DNA from: Pseudomonadota bacterium
Lineage (GTDB): Bacteria; Pseudomonadota; Alphaproteobacteria; Rhizobiales; Devosiaceae
Assembly: GCA_023387585.1 (NCBI GenBank)
Contig: JAEWHZ010000361.1
Span: 1-9,967 of the forward strand
DNA: 9,967 nt
Reading direction: 5' to 3'
The notes under the pieces are model-generated. The model ran no database searches. It was not told the origin of the DNA and was given only the letters and a program-made list of their open reading frames with translations. Below are positions 1 to 4,565 of this stretch, piece after piece. Position numbers and translations under genes: made by a program. The number at the start of each line of letters is the position of its first letter. The stretch's first letter is position 1.

Positions 1-26
1 GTCGGAATCGAGGACGGCCAAAGGCC

Positions 27-743
27 TTATTGCTCCTTGAAGCGATAGCCGACGCCATAGAGCGTTTCGATCATCTCGAAATCGTCATCCACGGCTTTGA
101 ACTTCTTCCTGAGGCGCTTGATATGGCTGTCGATGGTGCGGTCGTCGACATAGACCTGGTCGTCATAGGCCGCGTCCATCAGGGCGTTGCGGCTCTTGAC
201 CACGCCCGGCCGCTGGGCCAGCGCCAGCAGGATCAAAAATTCGGTGACCGTCAGCGTCACCCGCTGGCCCTTCCAGGTGCAGGTGTGGCGTTCCTGGTCC
301 ATGATCAGCGCGCCGCGCTCGAGCGAGGTTTTCGGCGCCCCGTCCTCGCCATTGACGATCGCCGCGCCCGCTTCCTTGGGGGCGGCGGCGCGCCGCAGCA
401 CGGCCTTGACCCGCTCGACCAGCAGGCGCTGGGAGAAGGGTTTGGTGATGAAATCGTCGGCGCCCATCTTGAGCCCGAACAATTCGTCGATCTCCTCGTC
501 CTTGGAGGTGAGGAAGATCACCGGGACGTCGGAGCGCTGGCGCAACCGGCGCAGCAGCTCCATGCCGTCCATGCGCGGCATCTTGATGTCGAGGATGGCG
601 AGATCCGGCTTGTCGGTCGTCAGGCCTTCGAGCCCGGAGGCGCCGTCGGTATAGGTGGCGACCTGATACCCCTCGGCCTCGAGCGTCAGCGACACCGAGG
701 TGAGGATGTTGCGGTCGTCGTCGACCAGAGCGATCTTCGGCAT
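27..743 (-). CDS. chvI: ChvI-type two-component response regulator (OmpR/PhoB family)
   Basis: A 238-residue cytoplasmic DNA-binding response regulator. The receiver domain covers about residues 3-118: the acidic pocket is D8-D10, the phospho-acceptor is D52 in LDIKMP, and the switch residues are T79 and K101 (KPF). A winged-helix OmpR-type effector domain follows (about 144-238), ending in YGVGYRF. The start at 743 is chosen because AAAGG (750-754) lies 6 nt upstream and the protein then begins directly with the receiver strand MPKIALVDDD; an in-frame extension to 854 would add 37 residues unlike any receiver N-terminus. In Rhizobiales, ChvI is phosphorylated by the membrane kinase ChvG (ExoS) and controls envelope, exopolysaccharide and acid responses. 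The kinase gene is expected just beyond the left edge; bases 1-26 hold no start codon for it. Divergence from pckA is the classical rhizobial arrangement and is the main support for naming it chvI rather than another OmpR-family regulator. Confidence 0.93.
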   Translation of the reverse strand: MPKIALVDDDRNILTSVSLTLEAEGYQVATYTDGASGLEGLTTDKPDLAILDIKMPRMDGMELLRRLRQRSDVPVIFLTSKDEEIDELFGLKMGADDFITKPFSQRLLVERVKAVLRRAAAPKEAGAAIVNGEDGAPKTSLERGALIMDQERHTCTWKGQRVTLTVTEFLILLALAQRPGVVKSRNALMDAAYDDQVYVDDRTIDSHIKRLRKKFKAVDDDFEMIETLYGVGYRFKEQ

Positions 744-810
744 GGGCTGCCTTTCTTGTTTTGGAGTCTTTCGGCGTTTTGCGAAGGGCGCCGAGAGCAT
801 CCAGATCTGC

Positions 811-832
811 GCCTTGCAATGTCGCGCAAGGC
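811..832. repeat. 7-bp inverted repeat in the chvI leader
   Basis: GCCTTGC (811-817) and GCAAGGC (826-832) are perfect inverted arms around an 8-nt spacer, 68-89 bp upstream of the chvI ATG. It could be an operator (autoregulation is common for ChvI-like regulators) or an mRNA hairpin in the chvI leader. Function is inferred only from position. A second, weaker pair, TCGGCG (771-776) and CGCCGA (789-794), lies between it and the gene. Confidence 0.4.
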
Positions 833-849
833 CGGCACGCGGTTTCGAG

Positions 850-871
850 GTCAAAAATACGCATTAAATAA
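850..871. promoter_or_regulatory. AT-rich island, candidate promoter core for chvI/pckA
   Basis: This stretch is strongly A/T-rich (a run of A at 853-857, then ATTAAATAA at 863-871) within a region otherwise near 65-70% GC, and it lies between the divergent starts of chvI (743) and pckA (1012). On the minus strand TTGACC (849-854) resembles a -35 element, but no convincing -10 follows at 16-18 nt. I take it as the likely RNA polymerase entry zone for one or both genes, without defined elements. Confidence 0.35.
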
Positions 872-928
872 GGCGTGTGGAAGGGCCGTGGTTGCCCCGC
901 GCCCGGCGAATGCTGTGCTGCGACTTCC

Positions 929-938
929 GTCTTAAGAC
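929..938. promoter_or_regulatory. 10-bp perfect palindrome upstream of pckA
   Basis: GTCTTAAGAC is a perfect 10-bp palindrome 73 bp before the pckA ATG. Its position in the divergent control region makes it a candidate operator for pckA. No known regulator motif is recognised in it, and a 10-bp palindrome can occur by chance. Confidence 0.3.
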
Positions 939-995
939 CGATTTCGGGATGGCTGGGCCGGCAAGGGGCTGGCTTACTGAGCCGACACGCCCCTC

Positions 996-1001
996 GAAGG
1001 A
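996..1001 (+). promoter_or_regulatory. Ribosome binding site of pckA
   Basis: GAAGGA lies 10 nt before the ATG at 1012. It supports this start over the in-frame ATG at 877, which would add 45 residues absent from known PEP carboxykinases. The overlapping ATG at 1001 is in another frame. Confidence 0.6.
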
Positions 1002-1011
1002 TGTTTTTGCC

Positions 1012-2607
1012 ATGCCCGGTTTCGAGCCCGGTTTCGACCATTCCGCCCTGCGCCGGACCGTTCTGTCGGCGGCCTCGCGCGTGATCGCCAATGAAGTTCC
1101 GGCCCATCTCGTCGAGGACGGGTTGCGCCAGCCCGACACCATGCTGTCGGCGGATGGCGCGCTGGTGGTGCGCACCGGCGCCTTCACCGGGCGCTCGCCC
1201 AAGGACAAGTTCGTGGTGCGCGACGGGCTGACCGAAAACCGGGTGTGGTGGGACAATTCGGCGGGTCTCGAGCGCGAGAAATTCGATCTGCTGCTGGCCG
1301 ATGCGCTGGCGCATCTGGAAGGCCGGGCGATCTATGCGCAGGATCTGATGGCGGGGGCGGAAGCGGGGCGCGGCTATCAGGTGTCGGTGCTGACGCCTTC
1401 GGCCTGGCATGCGCTGTTCATCCGCAATCTGCTGATCCGCGACGGTGATGCGGCGGGGGCGGCGCGGCAGGTGACGATCGTTCATGCGCCGGAGATGGCG
1501 GCCGATCCGGCGCGGCACGGCACGCGCACGACGACGGCGATCGCGCTCGACATGAGCCGGAACATCGTGGTGATCGCCGGCACGCTCTATGCCGGCGAGA
1601 TCAAGAAAAGCGTGTTCTCGCTGTTCAACTTCCACGCGCCCGCCGAGGACGTTCTGCCGATGCATTGCTCGGCCAATATGGGGGAAGAGGGCGACGTGGC
1701 GCTGTTCTTCGGGCTGTCGGGCACGGGCAAGACGACCCTGTCCACCGATCCGGCGCGGGCGCTGATCGGGGATGACGAGCATGGCTGGTCGGCGCGCGGC
1801 GTGTTCAACCTCGAGGGCGGGTGTTACGCGAAGACCGTGAAGCTGAGCGAAAAGGCGGAGCCGGAAATCTTTGCGGCGACGAAACGCTTCGGCGCGGTGC
1901 TGGAGAACGTGGTGCTGGACGAGACGACCCGGCGGCCGGATTTCGACGATATCTCGCTGACCGAGAACACCCGCGCCGCCTATCCGCTCGACGTGCTGCC
2001 GGCGGTGGCGAAGGGCGGCTGCGGCGGGGCGCCGCGCCATGTGGTGTTCCTGACCGCCGACGCCTTCGGCGTGCTGCCGCCGATCGCCAAGCTCGATGCA
2101 GAGCAGGCGGTCTATCATTTCCTGTCGGGCTACACCGCCAAGGTGGCCGGCACCGAGCGCGGCGTGACCGAGCCGCAGGCGACGTTCTCGGCCTGCTTCG
2201 GCGCGCCGTTCATGCCGCTGCACCCGCAGGTCTATGGCGAGATGCTGAAGGCAAGGCTGGCCGAGAGCGGGGCCCGGTGCTGGCTGATCAACACCGGCTG
2301 GACCGGGGGCGGCTATGGCGTGGGGCGGCGGATCGACATCGCTTCGACGCGGGCGCTGCTGAGCGCGGCGCTGGGCGGAAAGCTCGATGACGTCGAGACG
2401 CGCAGCGATGCACGCTTCGGGCTGGCGGTGCCGGTGGCGGTGGAGGGGGTGGCGCCGGACCTGCTCGATCCGCGATCCACATGGGCGGACCCTTCGGCCT
2501 ATGACGCGGCGGCCGAGCGGTTGGCCGGGCTGTTCCGGCGCAATTTCGAAAAGTTCGGGCCGGAGGCGGACGGCTCGGCCGGGCCGAAGCTGCTGGCCGC
2601 CGCGTAA
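1012..2607 (+). CDS. pckA: Phosphoenolpyruvate carboxykinase (ATP), EC 4.1.1.49
   Basis: A 531-residue cytosolic enzyme that converts oxaloacetate and ATP to phosphoenolpyruvate, CO2 and ADP, the entry step of gluconeogenesis from dicarboxylates. Full length for the family (about 530-540). Visible signatures in order: GRSPKDKF at 60-67 (R61 contacts substrate), YAGEIKKS at 193-200 (K199 is a metal/substrate ligand), MHCSAN at 217-222 (H218, Mn ligand), the P-loop GLSGTGKTT at 234-242, and the kinase-2 motif GDDEHGW at 253-259. The P-loop together with the YAGEIKKS and MHCSAN motifs identifies the ATP-dependent rather than the GTP-dependent class. All key residues are present, so the enzyme should be active. 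It is divergent from chvI; in Agrobacterium pckA is acid-induced through ChvG/ChvI, and the same control is plausible here. Its stop codon directly abuts that of the convergent hydrolase gene, and no terminator is visible between them. Confidence 0.97.
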   Translation: MPGFEPGFDHSALRRTVLSAASRVIANEVPAHLVEDGLRQPDTMLSADGALVVRTGAFTGRSPKDKFVVRDGLTENRVWWDNSAGLEREKFDLLLADALAHLEGRAIYAQDLMAGAEAGRGYQVSVLTPSAWHALFIRNLLIRDGDAAGAARQVTIVHAPEMAADPARHGTRTTTAIALDMSRNIVVIAGTLYAGEIKKSVFSLFNFHAPAEDVLPMHCSANMGEEGDVALFFGLSGTGKTTLSTDPARALIGDDEHGWSARGVFNLEGGCYAKTVKLSEKAEPEIFAATKRFGAVLENVVLDETTRRPDFDDISLTENTRAAYPLDVLPAVAKGGCGGAPRHVVFLTADAFGVLPPIAKLDAEQAVYHFLSGYTAKVAGTERGVTEPQATFSACFGAPFMPLHPQVYGEMLKARLAESGARCWLINTGWTGGGYGVGRRIDIASTRALLSAALGGKLDDVETRSDARFGLAVPVAVEGVAPDLLDPRSTWADPSAYDAAAERLAGLFRRNFEKFGPEADGSAGPKLLAAA

Positions 2608-3471
2608 TTAGTTCGGCGAATAGAAGATGTGGGAGCCGATCTGGGCCACGCGGCGGAAGGTGTGCGACCAGGAGGGACGCACCGCGGTGGTGTGGTAGTA
2701 GAGCGCCGAGCCGGGCAGGGCGCCGGGATGCCCGCCCTTGGCATAGCTGGCATAGACGCGCTCGGCCAGGGCCTGGGAGCGGACCCAGGCGGCGCGCTCG
2801 CGCGGGGTGTCGTCGCGCCCGTCGCAGGCGAAGGTGAACTGGCAGCGATAGCGGCCGCGATCGACGTTCTGGTAGATCACCCCGCACAGCGTGTCGGGAT
2901 AGCGGGCGGAATTGGCGCGGTTGACGATGACGTTGGCGACGGCCAGCTGGCCCTCGGCGCTTTCGCCGCGCGCCTCGTGATAGATGGCCTGCGCGAGGCA
3001 CCCGCGTTCGCGGCCGGCGGTCTCGATGCGGCGCCCGGTGGGCTCGTAGCCGGCCTCGATATAGGCGCTGAGCACGGATTCGGTGAGGCTGGGCGCGGAT
3101 GCGGCGCCGGGCAGGGTGAAGCTCTCGATGGCGGCGAGGGCGCCATTGCCGCCGCCGAGCGAGCCGCGCGCGATATAGCCGAGCAGGATATCCTCGGTGA
3201 TCTCGCCAGGCGCGGCCGGATCGAAGGCGTCGAAGGCGCGCAATTGCTGCTGGCGGGCGGCGTAGTTCTCGAGAAGGCGGGTGGTGAGCGGCTGCTGGCC
3301 GGCGGCGGGCGGCTCGACGGTGTAGCCGAGCGCGGGCTGGGCGCGGATGGCGGCCATTTCCGCCGAGACGTCGAGCGGGGCCACCTCGGCGGCACCGGCG
3401 ACGCTACCCGCAAGCGCCAATGCGCCCACGATTACGGCACAAACCGATCGTGCAAGGCCGTTCGCCCGCAA
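2608..3471 (-). CDS. Exported cell wall hydrolase, SleB/CwlJ type (Hydrolase_2 family)
   Basis: A 287-residue protein. Residues 1-28 form a signal peptide: a basic start (R2, R8), a hydrophobic core at about 10-25 and a cleavage site near VAGA-A. The C-terminal domain (about 157-285) matches the SleB/CwlJ cell wall hydrolase family: CLAQAIYHEARGES at 158-171 with the probable catalytic glutamate E166, then AVANVIVNR at 177-185 and the closing YYHT and PSWS segments (258-269). The family cleaves peptidoglycan glycan strands in spore germination; non-sporulating alphaproteobacteria use homologues in wall remodelling. Four cysteines in this domain (158, 196, 210, 216) could form disulphides in the periplasm. 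Residues about 35-150 are not a recognised domain but contain a threefold LTExxLxxYIxxG-like motif (62-74, 91-103, 129-141). The start is TTG at 3471, chosen because it has GAAGGA 7 nt upstream and gives a complete signal peptide; no in-frame ATG exists upstream. A CtrA-like box lies about 165 bp upstream. Confidence 0.88.
   Translation of the reverse strand: MRANGLARSVCAVIVGALALAGSVAGAAEVAPLDVSAEMAAIRAQPALGYTVEPPAAGQQPLTTRLLENYAARQQQLRAFDAFDPAAPGEITEDILLGYIARGSLGGGNGALAAIESFTLPGAASAPSLTESVLSAYIEAGYEPTGRRIETAGRERGCLAQAIYHEARGESAEGQLAVANVIVNRANSARYPDTLCGVIYQNVDRGRYRCQFTFACDGRDDTPRERAAWVRSQALAERVYASYAKGGHPGALPGSALYYHTTAVRPSWSHTFRRVAQIGSHIFYSPN
3049..3288 (-). repeat. Threefold protein motif repeat in the hydrolase N-terminal half
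   Basis: Three 13-residue copies of a motif read [LI]-T-[TE]-x-[LIV]-L-x-x-Y-[IA]-[AE]-x-x: residues 62-74 (LTTRLLENYAARQ, 3250-3288), 91-103 (ITEDILLGYIARG, 3163-3201) and 129-141 (LTESVLSAYIEAG, 3049-3087). Spacing is 29 and 38 residues. The Thr, the central Leu and the Tyr are invariant. The pattern suggests short amphipathic helices, perhaps binding a partner or the wall; this is inference. Confidence 0.6.
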
Positions 3472-3478
3472 TGCCCCG

Positions 3479-3484
3479 TCCTTC
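3479..3484 (-). promoter_or_regulatory. Ribosome binding site fixing the TTG start of the hydrolase
   Basis: On the minus strand GAAGGA is followed by a 7-nt spacer and then TTG at 3471. This is the strongest Shine-Dalgarno match near the 5' end of the gene and the main reason for accepting a TTG start. Confidence 0.6.
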
Positions 3485-3586
3485 CCCTGGGGTCGGGCTC
3501 TGTTCGGCCCGTACTCCCGGTTGATTTCGTCTGGCAGTCCCGGAAGCCGAGCCCCCGGACCGCGCGCAACCTAGACAAGCTACACG

Positions 3587-3606
3587 CGGCTGTGAAGCCG
3601 GTTTTT
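3587..3606 (+). terminator. Terminator-like hairpin with T-run, orphan on the plus strand
   Basis: CGGCT (3587-3591) and AGCCG (3596-3600) form a perfect 5-bp stem with a GTGA tetraloop of the GNRA type, followed after one G by five T (3602-3606). Read on the plus strand this has the shape of a weak intrinsic terminator, yet the nearest plus-strand gene upstream is pckA, ending about 980 bp earlier. A second short stem, CCGGT/ACCGG (3598-3602 and 3607-3611), overlaps it. A short stem makes chance plausible. Confidence 0.3.
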
Positions 3607-3614
3607 ACCGGTGG

Positions 3615-3651
3615 TTAACCATAGCGCTTAGCGCCTTAAAGCAGCGTTAAC
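3615..3651. promoter_or_regulatory. CtrA-like binding sites upstream of the cell wall hydrolase
   Basis: A full match to the alphaproteobacterial CtrA consensus TTAA-N7-TTAAC is present: TTAA at 3636-3639, a 7-nt spacer, TTAAC at 3647-3651. The 8-mer TTAACCAT (3615-3622), also a known CtrA consensus form, lies 13 nt away, within a GGTTAACC palindrome (3613-3620). CtrA is the cell-cycle master regulator of this class. The site lies about 165-180 bp upstream of the hydrolase TTG, so a long leader or an upstream activator role is implied. Match to consensus is seen; binding is inferred. Confidence 0.55.
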
Positions 3652-3792
3652 AGCTCTTGCGGGGCGGCAAAAGCGTGCTGTCGCAGGGGTTTAACTTATG
3701 AAAAACGCTGGCTTACCCGACTGAAGACAAGTTTACGCATCACGCGCAAAGGCGGTTTTTGGTTAATAAGTGTTGCACGAGGGCGACTCGAG

Positions 3793-4482
3793 TTAGCCCG
3801 GCACGAGCCCCGGAAAGGCCGCGCGGTGCACATGGTGCAGGCTTTCGAGCACGGCGATGCCGAGCGCGCGGATGTCGTCATTGGGGGAGACGAGATCGGG
3901 GACCATGACGGTCTGCATGCCGGCGGCATGGGCGGCGCGCACGCCGGTAAAGCTGTCCTCGAGGGCGAGGCAGCGGTGCGGCTCGACCCCCAGCCGCCCG
4001 GCGGCGGTCAGGTAGGGCTCGGGATGCGGCTTGGGATTGACGACGTCGTCGCGGGTGACGATGGCCGTAAAATGCTCCATCAGCCCGGTCTGGCCCAGAT
4101 GCAGCTCGACATGCGGGCGGCGCGAGGAGGTGGCGACGGCGGTGGGGATGCCGCGCGTGCTCAATTCGGCGATGATCTCGCGCGCGCCGGATTTGACCGG
4201 CACGGATTGATGCATGCGCTCGCGCATGATGAAGCGGCAGCGTTCGTCGAACATGGCGTAGGGGAAGCTGACGCCATAGGCCTCGACCAGCAGGCGGTTG
4301 GTGTGCTCGTGGCTCGAGCCGACCATCGACAGATGCACCTCGTCGGTCATCGGGAAGCCGAGCTCGTCGCACACCTCGAAGACGATGGCGCGGAAGACGT
4401 TCTCGGTGTCGAGGATGGTGCCGTCCATGTCGAAGATGACGGCTTCGAAGGGCGACAGGCGGAAGGAATCGGGATCGAGCAT
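3793..4482 (-). CDS. HAD-superfamily hydrolase, beta-phosphoglucomutase-like (subfamily IA)
   Basis: A 229-residue cytosolic phosphatase or phosphomutase-like protein. All four HAD motifs are intact: motif I DMDGT at 18-22 (nucleophile D18, acid/base D20), motif II at T118-S119, motif III lysine K151 in NPKPHPEPY, and motif IV E175-D176 in ALEDSFTGV. The segment between motif I and motif II (about 25-110) is the helical cap of subfamily IA. The overall pattern is that of beta-phosphoglucomutase or phosphoglycolate/sugar-phosphate phosphatases; the substrate cannot be told from sequence. It follows the MscS gene on the same strand after 83 bp. No Shine-Dalgarno sequence precedes the ATG, and a stop codon lies 12 codons upstream in frame, so 4482 is the only ATG start. 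A CTATAT element ending 7 nt before the ATG suggests its own, leaderless transcript. No oddities in the catalytic residues. Confidence 0.9.
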   Translation of the reverse strand: MLDPDSFRLSPFEAVIFDMDGTILDTENVFRAIVFEVCDELGFPMTDEVHLSMVGSSHEHTNRLLVEAYGVSFPYAMFDERCRFIMRERMHQSVPVKSGAREIIAELSTRGIPTAVATSSRRPHVELHLGQTGLMEHFTAIVTRDDVVNPKPHPEPYLTAAGRLGVEPHRCLALEDSFTGVRAAHAAGMQTVMVPDLVSPNDDIRALGIAVLESLHHVHRAAFPGLVPG

Positions 4483-4488
4483 GATGTC

Positions 4489-4518
4489 GATATAGGCGCG
4501 CCGGGCCGGGCTTGCCAG
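4489..4518 (-). promoter_or_regulatory. Candidate promoter producing a leaderless HAD transcript
   Basis: On the minus strand CTATAT (4490-4495) matches the rhizobial housekeeping -10 consensus exactly. The -35 candidate CTGGCA (4513-4518), 17 nt upstream, is a poor match to CTTGAC. A transcription start 7-8 nt downstream of the -10 would fall at or next to the A of the HAD ATG (4482). Confidence 0.35.
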
Positions 4519-4565
4519 TCACGAGCGCGCAACCGAGCCATGCCCCGTTTATCCCTGGCAGCGCT

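Larger units (their letters stand above)
3472..3792. other. 321-bp non-coding region between the hydrolase and HAD genes
   Basis: No gene-like reading frame was found on either strand; the few ATG-initiated frames are 8-15 codons with no ribosome binding site. Its right half is clearly less GC-rich than the neighbouring genes and rich in TTAA (3615, 3636, 3647, 3691, 3763). It holds the CtrA-like sites, a terminator-like hairpin on the plus strand and the presumed hydrolase promoter. No clear -35/-10 pair is seen, and no convincing terminator for the HAD gene. Confidence 0.6.

Noticed and set aside
744..854. N-terminal extension of ChvI by 37 residues
   Set aside because: It starts from a TTG without ribosome binding site, while ATG at 743 has AAAGG at 6 nt and gives a standard receiver N-terminus.
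877..1011. N-terminal extension of PckA by 45 residues
   Set aside because: It would cover the divergent promoter region, has no family counterpart, and ATG at 1012 has a good Shine-Dalgarno sequence.
163..2223. A 686-codon minus-strand open frame spanning pckA and part of chvI
   Set aside because: It overlaps two confidently identified genes in other frames and is Arg/His/Gly-rich without domain features.
3781..3799. GGGC/GCCC arms around ACTCGAGT at the HAD stop codon as a terminator
   Set aside because: The stem is interrupted by mismatches and no T-run follows on the minus strand.
3696..3929. A 77-codon minus-strand frame overlapping the HAD gene 3' end
   Set aside because: It lies mostly inside the HAD gene in another frame and has no ribosome binding site or recognisable features.
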